Of a stretch of 64,000 bases of DNA, positions 55,214-64,000 are shown in pieces. Location: NCBI GenBank assembly GCA_963749825.1, contig CAVVOI010000009.1, positions 744,001 to 808,000 of the forward strand, in the 5' to 3' direction. Source of the DNA: UBA11865 sp963749825 (GTDB lineage Bacteria; Chloroflexota; Anaerolineae; Promineifilales; Promineifilaceae). Under the pieces are notes generated by a model, which saw nothing but the letters and a program-made list of their open reading frames with translations, was not told the origin of the DNA and made no database searches. The position numbers were made by a program, and so were the translations under genes. The first letter of the stretch is position 1. Every line of letters begins with the position of its first letter.

Positions 55214-57439
55214 CTAACTTTCAGCATAACTTGGCGCCGGCTGAGCAAGAATTCGAGCAATGGAACGAAGACCCAGCCACCATTGATTTTTAGGTCGGCG
55301 GAATTCTTTGTCCATTAAGCGTGGAATCTCTTCAAGATCCGTAAATACGAAATGTCCTTCTTGTTGGCCGATACAAGCGCTTTTCGATTCAGCTTGTTCA
55401 ACCTGAGAAACCAAAAAATTTATACAATCGACCGCCAACCGGGTGGCCATGATTCTATCAAAGGGCGAAGGCTTTCCTCCCTGCTGGATGTGGCCCAAAA
55501 TCGCTTGACGGACGTCAAATAGGTCGCCGCCTTCTTCCTCGAATAGAGCACATATAAATTGTGTCGAATAGGTAATGTTGGCCAATTCGTTGCGGATGAC
55601 CAAGCCAAGGCGTTTTCCTTCCTCAAAACCTCGGACCAGATTGTGAACGTCTGTTACCAGATCACCTAGCGTAATGCCCTCTTCCGGTAGATAAACCCTC
55701 TCCGCTCCAGTGGCCATGGCGCTCATTAAGGCCAGATAACCACAATGGCGGCCCATCACCTCCACTACGAAGGTTCGTTGGGAGGCAACGGCCGATTGTT
55801 TAATCTTATCAACCGCAGAAACGATGTTGTTCAGCGCCGTATCAGCGCCTATGCTCAATTCGGAACCCGGGAGATCGTTGTCTATGGTCGCCGGTAAACA
55901 AACGATGGGGATATTGAATGCTGGAAATACATCGCGGCGATTGTAAAGCTCGAGAATCGCTTCATAGCCGGGCCAACCGCCAATCATCATCAAGCCCTCG
56001 ATCTCATATTTTTCTAGATTGCGAGCTATGGAGTAGAAATCGCTATCATGAGGAATCGTGCGATTGGTACCCAATTCGGCGCCGCCCTTATGCGCCCAAC
56101 CGTTGACGCTCATCCAGTTAAACTCGCGAAAATCACCTTCAATCAAGCCACGAAAAGCATGATTGACACCGATGATCTGGTGCCCCTGGTCGATCCCAAT
56201 TCGTACTGCAGCCCTGGCGGCGGCGTTCATGCCTGGAGACGGGGCGCCGGCATTCATGATAGCTAACCTCAGTGAACGGTGGCCTGGTTTGGGTGGGTGG
56301 GGTATGGCCCGAACCAGCGTTCGCACAGTCTGAAAGGCAGCAGAAAAACTGCCGCCTCTGGCTGCCAAGGCCCGATCATAATCATGCGCGGCAATCGCCT
56401 GAGCAACTTCGTTCGTTTTTTCCAAACATTCTGAGAGGGGTGTCTGGATGAGTTTGTTTCCCCGCATGCCAATGACGAGCGTGTCTTCCTCGTCATGTTC
56501 TTCCAGAATCGCGGCGACAGCGGCCGCACCCATAATGGTGCTCAAATTTCGATCAAAAGCCGTGGGTGAACCGCCACGTTGCACGTGTCCCAATATGGTG
56601 ACTCGCGTATCCTCGCCAAGTTTTTCTTCTAGAACTTGTTTGACATAATCGCTGGAAATTGTGTTGCCGTATCTATCACGCATGCCCTCGGCGACTATGA
56701 CGACACTGTCTCTGCGACCCATTTCCCGGCCGTGGCGCAGCACGTCGCACATCTTGTCTTCCCAATTGTCAAGATCGGGCGGGCTTTCCGGGATCAAAAC
56801 CCAATCAGCGCCGGTGGCTAGGGCACCCATAAGCGCCAGGTAGCCACAACGCCGGCCCATCACCTCGACCACGAACGATCGCTGGTGACTGGCGGCCGTG
56901 CTAGAGATGGCGTCGACTGCTTCGATGATCCGGTGTAGAGCTGTATCGGCTCCAATTGTCATATCGGTACCGTGGAAATCGTTGTCGATTGAACCTACCA
57001 TGCCGACGACCGACAGTTGTTGGCAACGATTCAATTCCAACTGATTAATTTGACCTGAATCGGCCAGCTCAGCTAGTAAACCAGGCCACTCCTGGCGGAA
57101 TATATGGGCTCCGGTAAGACTGCCATCACCGCCAATGACGATTAGCCCTTCAATCCCCTTTTCGACCAGGTTATGGGCCGCTTTCAGACGCCCTTCTCGT
57201 TCGAAAAATGCTTTGCAACGGGCCGATCCAATTTCTGTTCCCCCTTGCTGCAAAATGCCGCCAACATCATTCCAGGAAATGGGCTGGATTCGATCGCCGC
57301 CATCGACCATGCCCTGGTAGCCTTCGTAGATGGCATAAACTTCAAGCCCGCGATCCAAGGCGATACGAACGACGGAACGCACAGCGGCGTTCATACCCTG
57401 GGCATCACCACCACTGGTAAAAATTGCAATTCTTTTCAC
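55214..57439 (-). CDS. Double-length 6-phosphofructokinase (tandem PFK domains)
   Basis: About 741 residues. The start at GTG 57439 (VKRIAIFTSGGDAQGMN) is favoured by CAGGTG upstream; GTG 57451 is the alternative. The N-terminal half keeps ATP-type GGDGS and GSIDND. The C-terminal half (from about residue 395) retains GMNAAARAAVRIG and TIDND but has GGWPGYEA in place of GGDGS. The order, with an altered C-half, parallels the fused PFKs of eukaryotes. It makes fructose 1,6-bisphosphate in glycolysis, and the C-half may be regulatory. Confidence 0.9.
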   Translation of the reverse strand: MKRIAIFTSGGDAQGMNAAVRSVVRIALDRGLEVYAIYEGYQGMVDGGDRIQPISWNDVGGILQQGGTEIGSARCKAFFEREGRLKAAHNLVEKGIEGLIVIGGDGSLTGAHIFRQEWPGLLAELADSGQINQLELNRCQQLSVVGMVGSIDNDFHGTDMTIGADTALHRIIEAVDAISSTAASHQRSFVVEVMGRRCGYLALMGALATGADWVLIPESPPDLDNWEDKMCDVLRHGREMGRRDSVVIVAEGMRDRYGNTISSDYVKQVLEEKLGEDTRVTILGHVQRGGSPTAFDRNLSTIMGAAAVAAILEEHDEEDTLVIGMRGNKLIQTPLSECLEKTNEVAQAIAAHDYDRALAARGGSFSAAFQTVRTLVRAIPHPPKPGHRSLRLAIMNAGAPSPGMNAAARAAVRIGIDQGHQIIGVNHAFRGLIEGDFREFNWMSVNGWAHKGGAELGTNRTIPHDSDFYSIARNLEKYEIEGLMMIGGWPGYEAILELYNRRDVFPAFNIPIVCLPATIDNDLPGSELSIGADTALNNIVSAVDKIKQSAVASQRTFVVEVMGRHCGYLALMSAMATGAERVYLPEEGITLGDLVTDVHNLVRGFEEGKRLGLVIRNELANITYSTQFICALFEEEGGDLFDVRQAILGHIQQGGKPSPFDRIMATRLAVDCINFLVSQVEQAESKSACIGQQEGHFVFTDLEEIPRLMDKEFRRPKNQWWLGLRSIARILAQPAPSYAES

Positions 57440-57540
57440 TGTTGTATACACCTGATATTTGTAGCACGTTGATCTAATAATCAGCTAATTTTGGCGCAAC
57501 TATTCACTTTTGCCAATACGCCAGTTAGCCCACCATTTAG

Positions 57541-57978
57541 CTATTTCATATCTTCTTTTTTTGGGAATGAAGAAGCCCAGTTTCCCGAGTCGATGATCGT
57601 GCCGCCATTACCATCGTTGGGATTACCTAGATAAATCCAGGCATTCAATCAATGATATTATCGTCCAAAGTGACTTGTCTCTCAACACGCCGATAGAGGA
57701 CCGGCTATCTGGTTTACGGTCGGTCAAAGCCTTCAAGCCCATCGAGCCGGTTGATAATGAGTTGATAATGCTTCATCTCGAACTGAAACGATCATTCCTG
57801 ATACCGGGGAATCACCACCTTCAAAAAGGATAGGATAGAATCCCAGATCAATTAAGCGCCCATTTCTAAAGATTGCCGGTTTCTTTTCTCGGATTGAATC
57901 AGACCAAAGGTCATAGTTTGGTTGTCCCGGCAATAAAGTGCCGTAGACGAAGAATGGCAATCGTTTCATATGTTGCAT
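57541..57978 (-). pseudogene. Gamma-glutamylcyclotransferase-like gene, degraded by several frameshifts
   Basis: It starts LPFFVYGTLLPGQPNYDLW, the active-site strand of the AIG2/GGCT fold. After VRDEA the sense continues one frame over as HYQLIINRLDGLEGF. In-frame TAA and TAG then follow, with DRKPDSR in another frame, LYRRVERQVTLDDN back in the second frame, and AWIYLGNPNDGNGG to WASSFPKK in a third. At least four indels lie within 270 bases, so it is unlikely to be functional unless the sequence is wrong here. Confidence 0.75.
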
Positions 57979-58069
57979 ACGTGCTCATGCTGTAATATTT
58001 CGATGAGAACCCACACGTTCAATAGCGCTCTTTAGGTGAAAATGCTACAATTTTACCCGTAAATCGTAA

Positions 58070-58142
58070 GCCCTCGTAGCTCAAAGGATAGAGCGACGCA
58101 CTCCTAATGCGTAGGTTGGGTGTTCGAGTCGGCCCGAGGGTA
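58070..58142 (+). tRNA. tRNA-Arg (CCT anticodon)
   Basis: A 7-bp acceptor (GCCCTCG with CGAGGGT, one G-T pair), D-arm GCTC/GAGC, anticodon stem ACGCA/TGCGT with loop CTCCTAA (CCT at 58103-58105), a 5-base variable loop and T loop TTCGAGT fold properly. The T stem has one mismatch. CCA is not encoded. TACAAT at 58046-58051 can be its -10 box. Confidence 0.93.
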
Positions 58143-58233
58143 TTTTGATGAGATTTTGCCGTGAGTTTGATCGATTTTAGAGTCGGCATATTCACAATCC
58201 ATGCAGATGATCGCGCTACGGGTGCCAGTCAAC

Positions 58234-61200
58234 TCAGAGGGTGCTAACCGGATCAATATCAACGATCCAATTGGAGGGAACCTGAAAATCTTTTAAGAGG
58301 TTAGCTGGGTTTTGTGTCCTGACAATGATCTGCCAGCGGTAGCGGCCGTCGATTCGGTGAAAGAAGGGAGGGACCGGACCAAATAATTGGGTGCCGGCGA
58401 ATTGCTTTTGATGGGCGTAAACTTTCAGCGCGTTGGCTAGCTGCTTGGCTTCCCGTTCCGCTCTAGCATCAATTGGATCGGCCACGATAAGACGGGCCAA
58501 CCTTCGAAATGGGGGAAGATTATGTCTAGTTCGGAATCTAATTTCCTCTAGATAAAATGATGTATAGTCATGCTCTGCCGCTGCTTGTATTGCATAGTGT
58601 TCAGGTTGGTATGTTTGAATGATCACGCGACCACCGAGCAAACCACGTCCTGCACGGCCGGCGACTTGGGTCAACACCTGAAAGGTTCGCTCGCCGATGC
58701 TGTGGTCGGGCAAACCCAGGGAGACATCGGCCGAAATTACTCCTACCAATGTCACTAGAGGTAGATCCAAACCTTTGGCTATCATCTGTGTACCAATCAA
58801 TATATCTGCTTCATGGTTAATGAATGATGCTAACAAGGTTTCATGGCTATCTCGTCCGGCGGTCGTGTCGCGATCCCAACGGACAGTTCTGGCCTCAGGC
58901 CATTCAAGCTGAACGAGACGTTGAACTTCCTCGGTGCCGAGACCAAAATACTTGATTCGCTTGGATCCACATCTAGGGCATTGCTGGTGGGGAGGTTCTT
59001 TACGACCGCAATGATGGCAAACTAACATCGCACCCGGCCGGTGATAGGTTAAGGGCATATCGCAGCGAGGGCAGTTAAGTACCAGGCCACAGTCGCGGCA
59101 CATGATGAATGTGGCTGTACCTCGCCGATTGAGGAAGAGGATTGCCTGTTCGCCCCGGGCCAATGTTGCCTCGATTTCTTTCTTCAGAGCCCGGCTAAAA
59201 ATGCTACGGTTGCCCGATCTAAGTTCTTGCCTGAGATCGACAATCTGAACCGGTGGTAGTGGAATATGAAGCGCATCGTCTGGATCATCTGGATCCTGGA
59301 TATAGCTGCTGGTCAGGTCCATGCGTTGGGCTTGACCTTCAATTCGCTGCCGGTGTCCCATGATTCTCTGCGGCAATTCAAGTAACTCATACCGTCCGGC
59401 TTGAGCCTGATGATAAGTCACCAAATCCGGGGTGGCGCTGCCGGCGATGACGGCTGCGCCGGCGAGTTGGCCGATCCAGGCGGCGACATCACGAGCATGG
59501 TAATAAGGTGGCGGAACCGGCGGCGACTGTTTGTAACTGTTATCGTGTTCCTCGTCCACAATGATTACCCCGATATCAGAAAAGGGGGTGAATAGGGCGC
59601 TCCTTGGACCAATGACGATATTAAATTTTTTCTGCCTGGCTCTTCGCCAGGTATCGAACCTTTCGCCGTCGCTTAAGCGGCTATGCAGAACCGCCACTTG
59701 GCCTGGAAATCGAGCGGCAAAACGCCGGACAGTTTGTGGCGTTAGGGCTATTTCCGGCACGAGAACTATAGCCTGGCGGTCCATTTGCAGAGCTAATTCT
59801 ACGGCTCGCATATAGATTTCGGTTTTACCACTACCAGTCACGCCATGTAACAAAACCGGCCTAGAAGCCGGTCGTTCCGACTTCTCGATGTTCGATTCAT
59901 TCTTTAGGCTGACGGATTCCACTTGCCCGTTTTCAACATATTTATAGTCGCCAGGACTATGCGCCAACATAGAAGCCCTGATACGGTTCCAAACATGCGC
60001 TTGATCGGCCGTTAATTGAGGGGCGATACTGGGCACGAAATCGCGATCGCTCAAGGGATCGCGCCATATCTCTTCTCGTCCAAGTTTGATCGCGCCAAGC
60101 TCTTCTAGCTTACGGACGTGGCTTAGATTGCCGCCAGTTGCCTCGTATAGCTCGCTCAATATGACAGGACCGCCATCTCGCGCCAGAAAGGTTAAGATGG
60201 CGAGGTATTTGCCAGCGTTTTTTAATTCGAAGATGTATTCGATGGTTCGCTGGCCTGAAATTGCTAAGGTTATCGAATCTGGTTGTTCCAGGCGTCCGGC
60301 CCACTCCTGAGATAAAGCCGCCGTTAATTCAGGAGAATCGATTAGTTCGTCCAGAGGTTTCGGCAATTCGCCCAAAAAGCTCAAATGTTCGGCCGGCACA
60401 TCACTTGGATCACCCACTGGCACAATGATGGAGGAGGGCGGTGAACGTTGGATGAAACCATCATTCTCCAATGCATTGACATGGCTTATCTTTGCTCCTG
60501 TGGCTTCCAGCACTGTTCTTTCAGAGGGTAGGGGATCATCGGCCGTCAACAAGTAATATAGGATATCAGCTTGTTTATTGGTTCGCCCGACATCATGAGC
60601 CACCCGAGCGACGTCATCAGGCGCGATCGATAGCGTGGCTGTGCGGACTGATTTTGGTTTAACTCTTGGAGGATCAAGAATTGACGCCTTGCGTATAATA
60701 TCCCGTCGCACGAGCTGGTTTGCCGCGGGCCGCCAATTAGTTCCGGATGGCAGGGTTCGAGCGATTTGACGCCCTCGCAAATCGCCCTTTTTCCGCAACA
60801 GATCGACCAAGTTTTTTTGGATCTCGGTCAACTTTCCAGAACCGTCCCAATAGGGGTTGAGATCGAAGGTTACATCAGCCCAGCGGGTTAGGCCCGGTGG
60901 TAGCATCAGCCTGAGACAGGCGTTAAGAGGCGTCAAATAGTATTCGCTAAGCCTACGCGCTAACTCAATTTGCCACTGATGAACGACCGGTTCCGTATCA
61001 ATGAGCGCGATGATCGGCTTTGTTTCTTCGACTGGCGAGTCATCATCTAGACCAACAACGATACCCTGGGCAAGCCGTTGGCCGAAGCTGATTTCCACAA
61101 GGTGGCCGATTCTTAAAATTGACCTGAGATCTAACGGGATGAAATAGTGAAAATCCCCGGCCAGAGGCGCCTCGATGTTGATAACGACGACGGCGTACAT
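58234..61200 (-). CDS. priA: Primosomal protein N' (PriA) helicase, extended form
   Basis: 988 residues, where about 730-830 is usual. The N-terminal 3'-DNA-binding domain starts MYAVVVINIEAPLAGDF. Three winged-helix-like segments lie at about 127-175, 207-255 and 328-378 before the helicase core. Walker A GVTGSGKT is at 453-460, then DEEHD and the cysteine-rich zinc region (CRDCG, CPRC, CHHCG, CPRCGS). AGRAGRG is motif VI. It restarts stalled replication forks. The -10 box 6 bases before the ATG indicates a leaderless mRNA. Confidence 0.94.
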   Translation of the reverse strand: MYAVVVINIEAPLAGDFHYFIPLDLRSILRIGHLVEISFGQRLAQGIVVGLDDDSPVEETKPIIALIDTEPVVHQWQIELARRLSEYYLTPLNACLRLMLPPGLTRWADVTFDLNPYWDGSGKLTEIQKNLVDLLRKKGDLRGRQIARTLPSGTNWRPAANQLVRRDIIRKASILDPPRVKPKSVRTATLSIAPDDVARVAHDVGRTNKQADILYYLLTADDPLPSERTVLEATGAKISHVNALENDGFIQRSPPSSIIVPVGDPSDVPAEHLSFLGELPKPLDELIDSPELTAALSQEWAGRLEQPDSITLAISGQRTIEYIFELKNAGKYLAILTFLARDGGPVILSELYEATGGNLSHVRKLEELGAIKLGREEIWRDPLSDRDFVPSIAPQLTADQAHVWNRIRASMLAHSPGDYKYVENGQVESVSLKNESNIEKSERPASRPVLLHGVTGSGKTEIYMRAVELALQMDRQAIVLVPEIALTPQTVRRFAARFPGQVAVLHSRLSDGERFDTWRRARQKKFNIVIGPRSALFTPFSDIGVIIVDEEHDNSYKQSPPVPPPYYHARDVAAWIGQLAGAAVIAGSATPDLVTYHQAQAGRYELLELPQRIMGHRQRIEGQAQRMDLTSSYIQDPDDPDDALHIPLPPVQIVDLRQELRSGNRSIFSRALKKEIEATLARGEQAILFLNRRGTATFIMCRDCGLVLNCPRCDMPLTYHRPGAMLVCHHCGRKEPPHQQCPRCGSKRIKYFGLGTEEVQRLVQLEWPEARTVRWDRDTTAGRDSHETLLASFINHEADILIGTQMIAKGLDLPLVTLVGVISADVSLGLPDHSIGERTFQVLTQVAGRAGRGLLGGRVIIQTYQPEHYAIQAAAEHDYTSFYLEEIRFRTRHNLPPFRRLARLIVADPIDARAEREAKQLANALKVYAHQKQFAGTQLFGPVPPFFHRIDGRYRWQIIVRTQNPANLLKDFQVPSNWIVDIDPVSTL

Positions 61201-61234
61201 AATGTCATTTTAGCAGGAAATGGAGGATGGTAAA
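61201..61234 (-). promoter_or_regulatory. Leaderless-type promoter of priA
   Basis: On the minus strand TAAAAT (61212-61207) is 6 bases before the ATG at 61200. TTTACC with a 16-base spacer is the likely -35 box. Confidence 0.5.
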
Positions 61235-61458
61235 TTTCCCTCGATCAAATGTTTGCTGACGGGCAGTAACTTGCCAGAATCGCTTCCCGATAATAACATT
61301 TTGAAAACCAATTCTGTTAACGGCGATCAATGATTCTTCTCCTAAAAAAGTAGACGCTTGAAAGTATTGTTGATAATCGCAAGCAGATGCTTAAAGAGAT
61401 GCGGACTGAAGTTTCGTATCCAATATTAAAAAGTTGAACCGACAATTACCAATTAGAT

Positions 61459-62187
61459 ATGACGGTCACAGATTCAAGAAAAGTTATTCTTCATGCTGAT
61501 AGGGAACATGCTGGTGTTCGTTATCTAGTATTAGCGATATTAGCCATTGTCTTCATTGTTAGTTTCTTCCTGGTCAATAAATATCTCGGTTCATTGACTG
61601 GAAGCCTGATTTCGTCATACTCATTGGTCCTGTCCTGTCTGAGTGGCTTGGTTATAGGACTAATCTTTGCAGGCGCCGGCGAGTACTTTCTAAAAAAGTT
61701 TTGGCCGAGCGGGAGAATGGTAACGTTGGACGAATTTGGGGCTGAGGTAACTCTTCCCGATGGCCAACAAATAACACTGGATTGGTCACTCAGATCGTAT
61801 GCAACCAAATGGCAGTTTGCTTTAAAGGGATTTCCTAGGGGCGGGCGTGAGAAGCGAGTTCCAGCGAGTTATTATTGCTTAGCTTGCCAGGTACAACAAG
61901 ATGAAGTCCGGCTTATCGTTTATGGCTATTTTCCGAAGAAGCGAGCCGCCCAATGGCTTGAAACTGGGGACTTCTTGGAGATTAAGCCAGGGGACTATTA
62001 CGAAGACAACCCTTTAAAGAGGTGGACCAGATCACCGGATCGGCCGGAACTGCCTGCCAGCGCTCTTACCGGCAAAATGGGCCCATATTGGATGGGCGAG
62101 CGCCGTCGCTGGACGCAAGGCCTTGAACTTACAGTGGATGACTTTGAAACTTTTTTAGACAAGATCAGTGCTCATGTTGAAGCGTAA
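61459..62187 (+). CDS. Two-helix membrane protein of unknown function
   Basis: 242 residues. Transmembrane helices lie at about 20-40 and 52-76. The C-terminal cytoplasmic part (about 80-242) has VTLPDGQQITLDW and a mixed alpha/beta composition, with no family I recognise. It stands alone between priA and an acyl-CoA dehydrogenase gene. No clear ribosome binding site is seen. Confidence 0.65.
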   Translation: MTVTDSRKVILHADREHAGVRYLVLAILAIVFIVSFFLVNKYLGSLTGSLISSYSLVLSCLSGLVIGLIFAGAGEYFLKKFWPSGRMVTLDEFGAEVTLPDGQQITLDWSLRSYATKWQFALKGFPRGGREKRVPASYYCLACQVQQDEVRLIVYGYFPKKRAAQWLETGDFLEIKPGDYYEDNPLKRWTRSPDRPELPASALTGKMGPYWMGERRRWTQGLELTVDDFETFLDKISAHVEA

Positions 62188-62415
62188 GCCAATGCCCACT
62201 GATTGTATCATGACCTGATTTTGATGCGGCCAAATCGTATCTCCTACTACTTGGAGAAAAGTGCCTGTATTTGTTTACATGATGAGCATTGACGGTATTT
62301 TCTTCTTGAACGCAAGCTGAGGGATGGCATTTTTTCTCGAGCAAAACTTCGGCTAACTGAAAATCTGGATGAAAGTATGGCATTCATGAGAATTACTTAC
62401 TTGGGAGGATCCTAG

Positions 62416-63579
62416 ATGTTTGATTTCATTTCTGAAGAGCACGAAGCGATACAGTTGGCAGCCAGAGACTTCGCCAAAAAAGAAATCGCACCCATCGCGG
62501 CTCATTTTGATGAAACGGGTGATTTTCCCCTGGAGACGGTCCGAAAAATGGGGCAAATGGGATTCATGGGCATTGAGGTTCCTGAGGAGTATGGCGGGGT
62601 TGGGATGGATACGATGGCCTACGTGTTGGCCATGATCGAAATTTGTAAAGCGGATGCAAGCCATGGAACGATCATGTCGGTGAATAACTCGTTATTCTGC
62701 CATGGATTGATTAATTATGGGACTGAGGATCAAAAACAACAGTTTCTTGTACCGGTTGCCAGCGGTCAAAAAATTGGTGCCTATAGCTTAACGGAACCGA
62801 TGAGTGGCAGTGATGCAGGAACGATGAGTAGTCGAGCGGAACTCAATGAAGAGAAAACTCACTATATTATCAACGGCATTAAATCATGGGTGACGTCGGC
62901 GCCGGTGGCTGACTATGTCGTCGTGTTTACCATGACCGATCCGACAAAAAGCCACCGAGGGGTTACGGCATTCCTGATCGATACCGATAGAGCGGGGTTC
63001 GAAAGGGGGAAGAAGGAGCCGAAATTAGGGATCCGGGCCAGCGCCACTAGCGAGATCATCTTTGATAATTACGAGTGTCCAGTTGAAAATCGATTAGGAG
63101 AAGAGGGAGAGGGATTCAAAATCGCCTTGTCTGTTTTGGACGCCGGTCGAATTGGCATTGCCGCCCAGGCAGTAGGAATAGCCGAAGCCGCCTTGGATGC
63201 AAGCATAAGCTATGCCCAGGAGAGAGAAGCATTCGGTAAGAAGATAGGCCAGTTCCAGATGATCCAGCAGAAATTGGCCGATATGAAGTGCCGGATAGAA
63301 GCCAGCCGCTTGTTGGTCTATCAGGCAGCGCGAGCAAAAACGCGTGCGGCCGAAACTGGGGCTCGATTCACATTGGAATCTGCTATGGCAAAATTATTCG
63401 CAAGTGAAACAGCCATGTGGGTTACGACTGAAGCTATTCAGATTCATGGCGGCATGGGATACAGCAAAGAACTCCCCTTGGAACGTTACTTTCGCGATGC
63501 CAAGATAACAGAAATATACGAGGGTACCAGCGAAATTCAGCGAATGGTCATCGCTCGTAGCCTGACCGGCTTGAGATAA
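62416..63579 (+). CDS. Acyl-CoA dehydrogenase
   Basis: 387 residues, standard length. GAYSLTEPMSGSDAG (FAD and substrate signature), WVTSAPVADY, IQIHGGMGYSKELP and YEGTSEIQRMVIARSL, with the catalytic Glu in YEGTSE, mark a short-chain or butyryl-CoA dehydrogenase-type enzyme. It oxidises acyl-CoA to enoyl-CoA and passes electrons to ETF. GGGAGGA lies before the ATG. No ETF or thiolase genes are in the window. Confidence 0.94.
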   Translation: MFDFISEEHEAIQLAARDFAKKEIAPIAAHFDETGDFPLETVRKMGQMGFMGIEVPEEYGGVGMDTMAYVLAMIEICKADASHGTIMSVNNSLFCHGLINYGTEDQKQQFLVPVASGQKIGAYSLTEPMSGSDAGTMSSRAELNEEKTHYIINGIKSWVTSAPVADYVVVFTMTDPTKSHRGVTAFLIDTDRAGFERGKKEPKLGIRASATSEIIFDNYECPVENRLGEEGEGFKIALSVLDAGRIGIAAQAVGIAEAALDASISYAQEREAFGKKIGQFQMIQQKLADMKCRIEASRLLVYQAARAKTRAAETGARFTLESAMAKLFASETAMWVTTEAIQIHGGMGYSKELPLERYFRDAKITEIYEGTSEIQRMVIARSLTGLR

Positions 63580-63734
63580 TATGAGGATCTTAGCCACAGA
63601 CCGCTTCCCCCGGTATATGCCTGTAGATTTTTTGTCAGCAGGCCCGATGAATATGCTTGAGGAAGATCAATCGTTGGCCAACGGGAGGCCTCGGTTTTGG
63701 CTAGTGCCAGACGTCTAGAGACCAAAGTTGCTGC

Positions 63735-64000
63735 TTATGGCCAGGTTCCCATGACCTGGCGCAGGATGGCGAATTCGCCAATATGGTAGGCGTTGTGATC
63801 CGCGACCAGGAGTATTTCACGCAAGTAGGTATACCCGGAGGCATGAGGTAGTTCAGTCAACAAGTCTATCTTTGGATCGATCACGATCGCTTCAATGACT
63901 TTGAGATCCTGGCGAAAAGCACTAAGGCTATCTAACCACTCCGCTTCCCCCGCTTTATCCTCCAGTTTGGGCCAATAACCTTCAGGCCATTTCGGCGAGA
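63735..64000 (-). CDS. DinB family protein (3' part; runs off right edge)
   Basis: The last 87 codons of a minus-strand gene enter from the right edge and stop at TAA 63735. The end reads YLREILLVADHNAYHIGEF, which matches the C-terminal helix of DinB-like four-helix bundles, with a His from the metal triad in DHNAYH. Members include thiol-dependent transferases and stress-induced proteins; the function here is unknown. Confidence 0.75.
   Translation of the reverse strand, partial: SPKWPEGYWPKLEDKAGEAEWLDSLSAFRQDLKVIEAIVIDPKIDLLTELPHASGYTYLREILLVADHNAYHIGEFAILRQVMGTWP

Noticed and set aside
63580..63734. Terminator between the acyl-CoA dehydrogenase and DinB genes
   Set aside because: GCCTG/CAGGC and the short GGCC palindromes there form only weak stems without a T run.
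1..64000. CRISPR arrays, insertion sequences, prophage or integrative elements
   Set aside because: No regularly spaced repeats, transposase or integrase motifs, or att-like repeats at the tRNA were seen on either strand.

Overview
The window looks like a chromosomal segment of a Chloroflexota bacterium (Anaerolineae/Caldilineae-like). This is inferred from gene content, not from a marker-gene tree. The supporting features are fused-subunit 2-oxoacid:ferredoxin oxidoreductases, a DUF1385 protein, a group III-like pyrophosphate-type phosphofructokinase next to a double-length phosphofructokinase, a TrpB1/TrpB2 pair, proline/threonine-rich lipoproteins, and many genes whose -10 box lies only 6-8 bases before the start codon (leaderless type). 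Coding density is high. I see no CRISPR array, insertion sequence, prophage or rRNA. There is one tRNA gene, tRNA-Arg(CCT).

Layout. 1-1039 is the start of a polytopic membrane protein that runs off the left edge. 7096-1212 (minus) is a four-gene operon for two alpha/beta pairs of 2-oxoacid:ferredoxin oxidoreductase, preceded by a GntR regulator and a nitroreductase. 9001-15996 (plus) holds a zinc-ribbon membrane protein, DUF1385, a TPR protein, malate dehydrogenase, an AXE1-type esterase, a YtcJ-like amidohydrolase and a putative PD-(D/E)XK/winged-helix protein. 16094-18720 has trpB2 and trpB1 tail to tail. 18748-25035 carries a NarL-type two-component system and a MacB-like ABC exporter with two ATPases, the second frameshifted. 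25032-27794 (minus) has trpF, a Nudix hydrolase and a class II aldolase. 28158-29848 is a LiaF-like/PspC/PspA envelope-stress group. 30038-37675 is a surface-polysaccharide region: GT4 transferase, two Wzz proteins, BY-kinase, a membrane glycosyltransferase and an RmlA-like nucleotidyltransferase, with a beta-hydroxyacid dehydrogenase in between.

37727-42691 has dtd, a beta-propeller lipoprotein, yggS, yggT, an MFS transporter and an exported Cys-rich protein. 43188-46102 is paaABCD (phenylacetyl-CoA epoxidase) with a duplicated PaaB domain and a frameshifted paaC. 47483-57439 (minus) holds phosphohexomutase, glycerate 2-kinase, a sugar-binding lipoprotein, a bacterial eRF1-like (baeRF) protein with a GGQ loop, HtrA protease, a DnaJ/CbpA co-chaperone and the two phosphofructokinases. 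Then come a degenerate gamma-glutamylcyclotransferase gene, the tRNA, an unusually long PriA, a membrane protein, an acyl-CoA dehydrogenase and the 3' end of a DinB-family gene.

Physiology. The glycolytic enzymes (two phosphofructokinases, an aldolase, phosphohexomutase, glycerate kinase), malate dehydrogenase and ferredoxin-linked oxidoreductases outline central carbon and ferredoxin metabolism. The paa genes and acyl-CoA dehydrogenase point to aromatic-acid and acyl-CoA breakdown. Five otherwise intact genes carry a single-base frame break (24.8, 31.45, 35.0, 36.85 and 45.25 kb). Most look like extra or missing bases in short homopolymers, so residual assembly errors are a serious alternative to real gene loss.

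No clearly unprecedented system is evident. The most unusual items are the leaderless promoter pattern, the baeRF/GGQ protein, the PriA with three winged-helix-like segments, the paired phosphofructokinases and the duplicated PaaB.
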